A DNA stretch of 64,000 bases, taken from JAFGIN01 sp050301235 (lineage in GTDB: Bacteria > Fibrobacterota > Chitinivibrionia > Chitinivibrionales > Chitinispirillaceae). This document shows, in pieces, positions 45,548-52,787 of this stretch; the stretch's first letter is position 1, and every line of letters begins with the position of its first letter. The translations under genes were made by a program, and so were the position numbers. The stretch covers positions 24,452 through 88,451 of the forward strand of contig JBNKZD010000276.1 in assembly GCA_050301235.1 (NCBI GenBank). Reading direction: 5' to 3'. The notes beneath the pieces were generated by a model. The model saw only the letters and a program-made list of their open reading frames with translations. It searched no databases and was not told where the DNA came from.

Positions 45548-45793
45548 TTAATTTTCGCGCAGGCCCTTAAATATCTTCCCGGCAATCACCAACCGGCGCT
45601 CTCCACCCGCCCCAGTCACAAACCCGCCCTTCATACTGAACCCTGCAGCTGATACATCTGTTTTTTTTACCACCACAGACCTGCGAGCTGAAACCCGCTC
45701 CTCACGTGGCGACCACAACCTCAGTGGGTGAAAAAGTGGTAATACCATTTGTGACCCAACCACTGCCGTACCATAATCACATTCCAATCGCAT
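45548..45793 (-). CDS. 81-aa protein of unknown function
   Basis: 81 aa, basic, with a start fixed by GGAGG four bases before the ATG (45793), a strong site that argues for a real gene. Features: MRLECDYGTAVVGSQM, an Arg-rich middle (LWSPREERVSARRSVVVKK) and a glycine-rich end. No family recognised. It shares its divergent promoter region with the thioredoxin lipoprotein, and a palindrome (TGTTC, AAGA, GAACA) sits 64 bp upstream. Confidence 0.6.
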   Translation of the reverse strand: MRLECDYGTAVVGSQMVLPLFHPLRLWSPREERVSARRSVVVKKTDVSAAGFSMKGGFVTGAGGERRLVIAGKIFKGLREN

Positions 45794-45835
45794 AATACCT
45801 CCATTGTTATTACTCTCTTAATATACTGCCTTTAT

Positions 45836-45874
45836 GAACAGTATGCAAGAAAAAAATGTTCAAGAGAACAGTAT
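45836..45874. promoter_or_regulatory. Operator-like direct repeat and palindrome
   Basis: GAACAGTAT occurs twice, at 45836-45844 and 45866-45874. The second copy is half of the exact palindrome TGTTC-AAGA-GAACA at 45857-45870. It lies in the divergent region between the 81-aa gene and the thioredoxin lipoprotein. The layout resembles a repressor site; GTTC half sites also occur in the array before lexA. Confidence 0.5.
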
Positions 45875-45994
45875 TTTTTTACAACACATGTACATGTTGC
45901 AAAATTTATTGCAATACCACAATTGCAACACTATACAACATCCATACCGTTCATCAGTTATATTAATAGGGTGCATAAAAGATGAAGTGCCTTC

Positions 45995-46010
45995 TGGCAT
46001 GCAATATGCA
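45995..46010 (+). promoter_or_regulatory. Sigma-54-type promoter for the thioredoxin/ferredoxin genes
   Basis: TGGCATGCAATATGCA has GG-N10-GC spacing and a close match to the RpoN consensus; it resembles the site before flgF (both share TGGCAT and ATGC). The expected start lies about 50 bp before the ATG at 46070. Confidence 0.55.
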
Positions 46011-46069
46011 TAATTGTCTTGCGAAATTATAGAATGATTTTGAATACAAACTGAAATGAAGGAGTATCC

Positions 46070-46549
46070 ATGAATAGAGCGGTTAAATATATCTTTTCAG
46101 GAGCAATCCTGACCACACTGTTACTTGCCCTGTCGTGTGGTGGCCAATCCGATGCCAAAAAAGACAATCAGAAGGACCCGGTTTCACAGATCCTTTCCGG
46201 ACAGGAGTTTGACAGTATTATAAAGAATACCAAAGAGACTCTGATGGTGTTCGATCTTTATGCTGACTGGTGCGGTCCCTGCAGACTTCTTGCTCCTGTC
46301 TATAACGAGCTTGCAGCAACACATGGCCAGAAAGTCAAATTTTATCGGGTGAATGTCGACAAAACACCTGATGTTGCATCGGCATTTCAGGTACAGGCGA
46401 TACCCTATGTGGTCTTTGTACGCAACGGAGAGCTGGTTCATGCAATCGCCGGACTTAATCCTAAAGAAACGTATGAAAAGGTGATAACCGCCTGCGGTTC
46501 AGTCGGATCCAATGATGATTGCCGGAAGAATCTTGAAAGCATACTCTGA
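46070..46549 (+). CDS. Thioredoxin-like lipoprotein
   Basis: 159 aa. Lipoprotein signal ALLLALSC with lipobox cysteine C23 (LALSC). The thioredoxin fold follows a 15-residue linker: active site WCGPC (C68, C71), cis-Pro in AIPYVVFVRNG and a C-terminal pair of cysteines (C152-type region) in the tail that a plain thioredoxin lacks. It should reduce or form disulfides on the periplasmic face of a membrane. Good ribosome site GAAGGAG. A ferredoxin gene follows 55 bp later. Confidence 0.9.
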   Translation: MNRAVKYIFSGAILTTLLLALSCGGQSDAKKDNQKDPVSQILSGQEFDSIIKNTKETLMVFDLYADWCGPCRLLAPVYNELAATHGQKVKFYRVNVDKTPDVASAFQVQAIPYVVFVRNGELVHAIAGLNPKETYEKVITACGSVGSNDDCRKNLESIL

Positions 46550-46604
46550 TTTTAAAACTGGTAAAGAAATTAATCAATTCGCATAGCAACAGGAGAGCAT
46601 TCAC

Positions 46605-46793
46605 ATGCCAGTCAAAGTTATTGTTTCGCATTGCCCACAGAACCATCCATGCCCCGCAATCCGCCGTTGTCCGGTCGGTGCCCTCAAACAACAAGGGTTT
46701 GATGTTCCAACTGTCGATAATGAAAAGTGTATCGACTGCGGGAAATGTACAAATTTTTGTCCGATGGGCGCTTTGGTACTTGAAAAGAAGTAA
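46605..46793 (+). CDS. Small 4Fe-4S ferredoxin-like protein
   Basis: 62 aa. The C-terminal half has a full CxxCxxCxxxCP motif (C42, C45, C48, C52 in CIDCGKCTNFCP). The N-terminal half has C10, C16, C22 in a looser pattern (HCPQNHPC, then RRCPVGAL), so it may carry one or two clusters. It is cytoplasmic and could pass electrons to the thioredoxin-type partner only across the membrane, so direct coupling is not proven. AGGAG nine bases before the ATG. Confidence 0.88.
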   Translation: MPVKVIVSHCPQNHPCPAIRRCPVGALKQQGFDVPTVDNEKCIDCGKCTNFCPMGALVLEKK

Positions 46794-46822
46794 TTGAACC
46801 CAACAACTAATTGGGGTATAAT
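46794..46822 (+). promoter_or_regulatory. Strong sigma-70 promoter of the EF-G gene
   Basis: TTGAAC (46794-46799), a 17-bp spacer and TATAAT (46817-46822). It begins right at the ferredoxin stop codon, so it fires within the gap. It leaves a leader of about 345 nt before the EF-G start. Confidence 0.65.
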
Positions 46823-46828
46823 ACGTAT

Positions 46829-47172
46829 TAATCCGACTTGAACTAACATGAATTATAGGTAATGGACCAATTTTTATAATTTTCACTATTTTTTACGAAT
46901 AAAAGTTAGAATTTTGTTATATCGAATTTTTTATAGACATTACGTATCGCACATACTATTTTAGTCGGCCGTTGAGATATTTTGGCATCCCCACTAAAGG
47001 GCATCAGAACAAATCTTGCGGTTAAAGATTATAATTGCTCCCTGGAAGCACATTCGTGAGATCAGGCATCATAGGGAGACAGGATTTTTTTCCGGATGTT
47101 CTTTACAGCTCCGGAAGTAAACTTAGTTTTATTAAACGTGAAACGTTTTCATAGGTGAAAGGTTTTACAGGT
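46829..47172 (+). other. Long 5' leader of the EF-G gene
   Basis: About 345 nt with several small inverted repeats. CTCCCT (47038-47043) and AGGGAG (47073-47078) enclose 29 nt and are followed seven bases later by T7; CCGGA and TCCGG (near 47092-47117) form a second stem; AAACGT-GAA-ACGTTT (47136-47150) sits 23 bp before the start codon. No known riboswitch was recognised. It may control EF-G output post-initiation. Confidence 0.45.
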
Positions 47173-49266
47173 ATGACTTACAACCTTGCGAAGATGCGCA
47201 ATATCGGTATCAGTGCGCACATTGACTCAGGAAAAACTACACTCTCAGAGCGCATTTTGTTCTATTGTAACAAAATTCATGCGATCCATGAAGTTAAAGG
47301 CAAAGATGGTGTTGGTGCAACAATGGACTCCATGGAACTGGAACGTGAACGTGGTATCACAATCGCTTCCGCCGCAACAAATGTTGAGTGGAAAGACTAT
47401 GCGATCAATCTGATCGATACTCCGGGACACGTTGACTTTACCATTGAGGTAGAGCGCGCTCTCCGTGTTCTCGATGGAGCTATTCTGGTTCTATGTTCTG
47501 TTGGTGGCGTGCAGTCACAATCAATCACAGTTGACAGGCAATTAAAAAGGTATAAAGTTCCCCGTCTTGCATTTATCAATAAATGTGACCGTTCAGGAGC
47601 TAACCCTTTCAGAGTAACCGAACAGCTCAGGGAAAAACTTGGTCATAATGCAATCATGATACAGATCCCTATCGGCCTTGAAGAAAAGCTTGAAGGTGTT
47701 GTTGATCTTGTTACTATGAAAGCTCTCTATTTCGATGGAAAAAATGGTGAAATAATCCGAGAGGAAGAGATACCTGCAGAACTTCAGGAACAGGCGGCAG
47801 AGAAACGTGATGAACTGATCAATGCTGTTTCATTGTATTCAGACGAACTTGCAGAAGCCTACCTCGAAGGTACAGAAACCGTTGAACAGATCAAAAATGC
47901 AATCAGAATCGGAACACTCTCACTGGACCTTACTCCGGTCCTGATGGGATCTGCATACAAAAATAAAGGTATCCAGGTGCTTCTGGACAGTGTTCTTTCG
48001 TACCTGCCTTGCCCATCTGATGTTGAATACACAGCTCTCAATATCGATAAGAATAATGAAGAATTCCTGATTAAACCTGATCCGGCAGAACCACTTATTG
48101 CTCTTGCATTCAAACTTGAAGATGGACAGTATGGTCAGCTTACGTATATCCGCATTTATCAGGGATCGATCAAAAAGGGTCTGGAGTTGATCAACACACG
48201 CTCTCAGAAAAAATTTAAAGTTGGTCGTCTGATCAGAATGCATTCAAATTCAATGGAAGATATCAATGAAGCATACTGCGGAGATATTGTTGCGCTCTTT
48301 GGAATTGATTGTGCTTCCGGAGATACATTCACTGATTCAAGTATCAATGTGTCCATGACCTCAATGTATGTTCCGGAACCGGTTATCTCTCTGGCAATCA
48401 ACCCGAAAGATAAAAAATCCGCAGACAATCTTTCCAAAGCTTTGAACAGGTTTACAAAAGAAGACCCTACGTTCAGAACTTTCGTTGATGCAGAATCTAA
48501 CGAAACAATCATCAGAGGTATGGGCGAACTTCATCTCGAAATCTATATTGAACGTATGCGACGTGAATATAAAATCGAAATCGAAACCGGTAAACCGCAG
48601 GTAGCATACCGCGAAACTATTACACAACCGGCAAGATTCGATTACACTCACAAAAAACAGACTGGTGGTTCGGGACAATATGCACGTGTTGCCGGTATTA
48701 TGGAACCCCTGGCTGACAAGGACTATGAATTTGTTGATAATATCAAAGGTGGAGTTATCCCCAACGAGTTTATCGGTTCCTGTGATAAAGGTTTCAAACA
48801 GTGTCTTCCAAAGGGAAGAATTATCGAGTTCCCTATCGTTGGTGTTAAAATGTCTATCGATGATGGTAACTACCATCCAGTGGACTCATCCGATATAGCA
48901 TTCCAGCTTGGTGCTATTGGCGGATTCTGGCAGGCGTTTGAAAAAGCAAAGCCAGAGATTCTTGAACCGATAATGAAAGTTGCAGTTGAAGGCCCGACTG
49001 AATTCCAGGGTAATATTCTTGGCAGCATCAACCAGCGACGTGGTATTATTGTAAGTACTACAGAAGAAAGCAACTTTTCATGCGTTGAGGCTGAAGTACC
49101 ATTGAGTGAAATGTTTGGTTATTCAACTGTACTTCGCTCTCTGACACAAGGTAAGGCAGAATTTACGATGGAATTTCTCAAATATGGAAAAGTTCCAAAC
49201 TCAATAGCCGAACAGCTGAAAAAAGAATTTGAAGAACGAAAGAAAAACGAGGCTAAAAAGAAATAA
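47173..49266 (+). CDS. fusA: Elongation factor G of the spd/mitochondrial EFG1 type
   Basis: 697 aa from the ATG at 47173 (GAAAGG ten bases upstream). GTPase motifs AHIDSGKTTL, DTPGHVDFT and NKCDRSG are intact; domains II-V follow. The sequence is closest in pattern to mitochondrial EFG1 and the spdEFG1 branch of spirochaetes, planctomycetes and deltaproteobacteria: HEVKGKDGVGATMDSMELER, LVLCSVGGVQSQSITVDRQL and FGIDCASGDTFTD are shared hallmarks. In organisms with this form, spdEFG2 usually takes over ribosome recycling; none is in the window. A P-loop ATPase gene follows 13 bp after the stop. Confidence 0.93.
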   Translation: MTYNLAKMRNIGISAHIDSGKTTLSERILFYCNKIHAIHEVKGKDGVGATMDSMELERERGITIASAATNVEWKDYAINLIDTPGHVDFTIEVERALRVLDGAILVLCSVGGVQSQSITVDRQLKRYKVPRLAFINKCDRSGANPFRVTEQLREKLGHNAIMIQIPIGLEEKLEGVVDLVTMKALYFDGKNGEIIREEEIPAELQEQAAEKRDELINAVSLYSDELAEAYLEGTETVEQIKNAIRIGTLSLDLTPVLMGSAYKNKGIQVLLDSVLSYLPCPSDVEYTALNIDKNNEEFLIKPDPAEPLIALAFKLEDGQYGQLTYIRIYQGSIKKGLELINTRSQKKFKVGRLIRMHSNSMEDINEAYCGDIVALFGIDCASGDTFTDSSINVSMTSMYVPEPVISLAINPKDKKSADNLSKALNRFTKEDPTFRTFVDAESNETIIRGMGELHLEIYIERMRREYKIEIETGKPQVAYRETITQPARFDYTHKKQTGGSGQYARVAGIMEPLADKDYEFVDNIKGGVIPNEFIGSCDKGFKQCLPKGRIIEFPIVGVKMSIDDGNYHPVDSSDIAFQLGAIGGFWQAFEKAKPEILEPIMKVAVEGPTEFQGNILGSINQRRGIIVSTTEESNFSCVEAEVPLSEMFGYSTVLRSLTQGKAEFTMEFLKYGKVPNSIAEQLKKEFEERKKNEAKKK

Positions 49267-49279
49267 AGGAGTTGGGTCC

Positions 49280-49987
49280 ATGGTTAAAAAAGAACTTGTT
49301 ACCAGAAGCCCCTTGAGAATTCTGGAAAAGTCTACTCACGGTGGCGTCGGAAAAGGCAACATCGGAATTATTACTGCCCGTAAGGGTGTTGGGAAAACAG
49401 CATGCCTTGTTCACATTGCTACCGACCAGCTTTTTCAGGGCAAGCATGTGATACATGTTTCATTTGCAACGGATACCAGCCATATTGTAGCCTGGTATGA
49501 AGATATCTTTCAGGAGATCTCTCATAGATACAACCTTGATGATGCGATGGAAGTTCACGATGAAATCACAAAAAATCGAGTCATCATGAATTTCCGTCAG
49601 GATGGGATCACAAACGAGCAAATTATCCGAAGTCTTCGTTCAATGATTAAAGATGGCCATTTTCAGGCTGATATTGTAATTATTGATGGTTACGATTTTT
49701 CAAAAATCAGTGCTGAAGATTTTCATCCGTTTAAAGAGTTTGCAGAAGAATTGAAAATTGAAATCTGGTTCAGTGCCACACTGAAAAAAGAGGGACAAAC
49801 ATACGACAGCAAGGGTATACCAACTCTTCTCTCCCCTTTTTCAACCTTGATTTCCATTATCATTCACCTTGAATCAAAAGAAGATCATATCCATCTGAAA
49901 TTGATCAAGGATCATGAACTCGCACCATCTTCTGATTTACATCTTAAACTAGATCCACATATTCTTCTTATCGCACAAGATGACTGA
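49280..49987 (+). CDS. RecA/KaiC-like P-loop ATPase, unknown function
   Basis: 235 aa from the ATG behind AAAGGAG; an in-frame upstream start would run back into the EF-G gene. Walker A ARKGVGKTA (about 33-41), a short Walker B IVIIDGYDF (about 134-144), and a KaiC/RadA-like spacing. No membrane helix and no second ATPase domain. Followed by a strong terminator, so the unit is EF-G plus ATPase. Function unknown; co-transcription with a translation factor is the main clue. Confidence 0.82.
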   Translation: MVKKELVTRSPLRILEKSTHGGVGKGNIGIITARKGVGKTACLVHIATDQLFQGKHVIHVSFATDTSHIVAWYEDIFQEISHRYNLDDAMEVHDEITKNRVIMNFRQDGITNEQIIRSLRSMIKDGHFQADIVIIDGYDFSKISAEDFHPFKEFAEELKIEIWFSATLKKEGQTYDSKGIPTLLSPFSTLISIIIHLESKEDHIHLKLIKDHELAPSSDLHLKLDPHILLIAQDD

Positions 49988-49991
49988 TTTC

Positions 49992-50022
49992 AAAAGGACA
50001 GATTCAATCTGTCCTTTTTTTT
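49992..50022 (+). terminator. Strong intrinsic terminator
   Basis: AAAAGGACAGAT (49992-50003) pairs perfectly with ATCTGTCCTTTT (50007-50018) around a 3-nt loop, and runs into eight T. Closes the EF-G/ATPase unit. Confidence 0.9.
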
Positions 50023-50074
50023 ATTCCAAATCCTGAATTACAGTGTATAATTAAAACTGATTTGTTGTTATCGG

Positions 50075-50104
50075 TTGTACGTGAGTTTATTTGTTGTATA
50101 TACT
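50075..50104 (+). promoter_or_regulatory. Possible sigma-70 promoter
   Basis: TTGTAC (50075-50080), 18 bp, TATACT (50099-50104). Lies about 40 bp before the start of the secreted-protein gene. Confidence 0.4.
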
Positions 50105-50143
50105 ACAAATAGTGGTTGAACCACCTGTTCCGTGTATTGTATC

Positions 50144-50911
50144 ATGCAGAAAATTACAAGTATTACACTTTTTTTCCTTTTTTTGTGGTGTTTTTATAGC
50201 GTCGCACTGGAAAAACGACAGGAATTTTCTATTCCATTAGCTAAACTCAGTGTTGGTACCGATAACATCAGTGGTAAGTACAATAAAGTGAAAATTGTCT
50301 ACTCAGATGAAAAAGTACAAGCCATTATCACTGCAGAAAATGATATAGGTATAAAAATTACCAATAAAGGTTCTGAAAAATCATTATTCAGGGAAGATGC
50401 ATCCAGATCATATGAAATTTCTCGATTTGAAGCCCAGGAGATAGGAAAAGTATGTAAAAGTTTGATTCATACCCTTGAAATATTTGAACGTGATCTTAAA
50501 GATGCAAAGTTTGATCAGATCAGATACCTTGATGGCTATTTTCCGAAATTTTTGAAAAATTTCAAGATACTTCTCCAACTGGCGCAAGGCAGTACTGAAT
50601 TTCGTCAAATAAACAAGTTGATTCCTGATGCTGCTTTTGATATTTCTCTGAGTTCACCAAAAACTGATGTAAGAATAAAAAGGTGGCAGCTTCAACCGGA
50701 ATATATAATGAAACTCAGAATTACAGCAAAAGAACTTATTTACCAGCTCAAGGAATGGGAGTCAAAAGAGCTGGCAGGCAGAAAGATTCCAGATGTCACT
50801 AAAGCCGCAAAAGCAGAACAGATATTGGATCTTTTCATTAAAGTGTACTTCGGCCCCCCCCTTACAAATCCTGCCGATTCAAAAAAAATTGAGAGCCTGA
50901 GACAGAAGTAG
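50144..50911 (+). CDS. Secreted protein of unknown function
   Basis: 255 aa from ATG 50144; a GTG 12 bp upstream is an alternative. Signal peptide ITSITLFFLFLWCFYSVA. The rest is charged and helical, with no cysteine pair, lipobox or membrane helix, and no known family. Segments such as RDLKDAKFDQIRYLDGYFPK look like a helical-bundle protein. Between the terminator and the pilus operon on the same strand, so it might be a periplasmic partner of pilus assembly, but there is a 158-bp gap. Confidence 0.7.
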   Translation: MQKITSITLFFLFLWCFYSVALEKRQEFSIPLAKLSVGTDNISGKYNKVKIVYSDEKVQAIITAENDIGIKITNKGSEKSLFREDASRSYEISRFEAQEIGKVCKSLIHTLEIFERDLKDAKFDQIRYLDGYFPKFLKNFKILLQLAQGSTEFRQINKLIPDAAFDISLSSPKTDVRIKRWQLQPEYIMKLRITAKELIYQLKEWESKELAGRKIPDVTKAAKAEQILDLFIKVYFGPPLTNPADSKKIESLRQK

Positions 50912-51069
50912 CACCAGAAATTTCAGTTAGTTGTTCCAGAATTTAATGACAATATGTTATTTTTGATAACGAAATCTTTGCTTTATTGATTTTCTGAACA
51001 TATTTCTAATACAAAAAAAACATATTCTGGCAACGGTTCCATTTTAACAAATAGTCTGGTAAAAAGATA

Positions 51070-52782
51070 ATGAATCTAAAAATCGGTCAGATCCTTAAAC
51101 GAATGTACCAGATTGAAGATTCAATTCTTGAAGCATCAGCGATTGCCGCCAAAGAGCAGTTAAAAAAAATTGGTGAAGTGTTAATTGCAGAAAAACACAT
51201 TGACGAAAATCAATTCTACCGTGCGCTGGCCGAGCAGTTTTCAATGGATTTCATGCCCTACGTTGAAAACATCGTCAACTTTGACCTTTTACGGGACCTT
51301 CCATTCGAGTTGTTTAAAGATGGACGGTGTCTTCCGTTAAATTCCACAGATCAGATTTTAAGTGTAGCAGTTAAGGACCCTCTCGATCTCGATATCATCT
51401 GCCTTGCGGAGCTGCTGTGCGAATTGAGTATAGAATCGATATTGTGTACACCATCAGAAATGGACCGATTGAAGATAAAACTGCTTGAGGGGGATTCCAA
51501 ATTCCGCCAGTCAGCAGGAAAACTCTCCAAAGAGTACGAACGACAACAGTCACTTTCCGATGATGCACTTTCGGTTGAGGAGATGAAACAGCGGACGGAA
51601 GCTGAACCTGTTGTCAAGATGGTATCGTTAATTTTTGATGAAGCGGTTAAGCTTGGTGCATCAGATATTCACATCGAGCCATCCGAACATAATGCGATCG
51701 TCCGTTTTCGTATTGATGGCATGCTTCGTCAACACTCAGAACTTTCCAAATGGATGTATTCACCGTTCACATCACGAATAAAAATACTTGCAGATTTAGA
51801 TATTGCAGAAAAACGGGTTCCTCAGGATGGTCGCATCCGTTTCGCTGTGGAGGGTGGCTTATTTGACTTTCGCGTATCTACGCTTCCAACACATTTTGGC
51901 GAAAAAACAGTTATACGAATCCTGAAACATGATATGGGACTACTCGACATACGAAACCTCGGTATTTCAACCGACGACCAGGAAATTATCTCTGAACTGA
52001 TCGAAAAACCTCAGGGAATGGTTTTTGTTACAGGACCGACCGGTAGTGGTAAAAGTTCCACACTGTTTGCCTGCCTTAATCGTATAAAGCATAAAGCGAT
52101 CAATATTACTACGATCGAAAACCCGATCGAATACAAACTTGACGGAGTAAATCAGGTTCAGATTAACGAAAAGGCTGGTGTCACCTTTGCATCTGCCTTG
52201 CGTTCCATTCTCAGACAGGACCCCGATGTCATTCTTATCGGTGAAATTCGAGATACCGAAACAGCCCAGATCGCCGTGCAATCGTCACAAACGGGTCATT
52301 TAGTCTTCTCTACACTGCACACCAATGATGCGTTATCGGCGATTACACGGTTAAAGGATCTTGGTATTCCGGGATTTCTGATTTCTTCATCGATACTGGC
52401 TGTAATAGCGCAGCGCCTGGTGAGAATCCTGTGTAATCATTGTAAAGTCGAGACAGAAATCAATGATGAACAGCGCAAAAAATGGGAACAACTTCTGGGT
52501 AATCACCCCATCCCGCGTTCATATATTGCTCGCGGCTGCAAAGCATGTGGCAATATCGGTTTTAAAGGACGAATGGGAATTTTTGAAATAGTCACCATCA
52601 ACGAAAAATTAAGAACTCTGATAGCCGAAAATGCACCCGAAACAACAATCAGAAGGGCGCTGCGGGAAAACGGGTTCAAGACACTGCTCCAGGATGGTAT
52701 CAGTAAAGTTGAGCAGGGTCTGACATCGATCGACGAACTTCTTCGTGTCGTTCTTATCGAAGACATTATCCAACAGGAATAA
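51070..52782 (+). CDS. Type II secretion / type IV pilus assembly ATPase (GspE/PilB)
   Basis: 570 aa. N-terminal MshEN-like domain (ILIAEKHIDENQFYRALAEQ). ATPase core with Walker A GPTGSGKSS, Asp box, Walker B ILIGEIRDTETA and His box TLHTNDA; a tetra-cysteine zinc site (CNHC ... CKACG) lies in the C-terminal part. It drives pilin polymerisation or pseudopilus growth. Starts the operon; ends 5 bp before the secretin. Confidence 0.94.
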   Translation: MNLKIGQILKRMYQIEDSILEASAIAAKEQLKKIGEVLIAEKHIDENQFYRALAEQFSMDFMPYVENIVNFDLLRDLPFELFKDGRCLPLNSTDQILSVAVKDPLDLDIICLAELLCELSIESILCTPSEMDRLKIKLLEGDSKFRQSAGKLSKEYERQQSLSDDALSVEEMKQRTEAEPVVKMVSLIFDEAVKLGASDIHIEPSEHNAIVRFRIDGMLRQHSELSKWMYSPFTSRIKILADLDIAEKRVPQDGRIRFAVEGGLFDFRVSTLPTHFGEKTVIRILKHDMGLLDIRNLGISTDDQEIISELIEKPQGMVFVTGPTGSGKSSTLFACLNRIKHKAINITTIENPIEYKLDGVNQVQINEKAGVTFASALRSILRQDPDVILIGEIRDTETAQIAVQSSQTGHLVFSTLHTNDALSAITRLKDLGIPGFLISSSILAVIAQRLVRILCNHCKVETEINDEQRKKWEQLLGNHPIPRSYIARGCKACGNIGFKGRMGIFEIVTINEKLRTLIAENAPETTIRRALRENGFKTLLQDGISKVEQGLTSIDELLRVVLIEDIIQQE

Positions 52783-52787
52783 ATTAC

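Noticed and set aside
45075..45652. Plus-strand open frames upstream of lexA
   Set aside because: They run over the octamer array and low-complexity sequence and have no ribosome sites.
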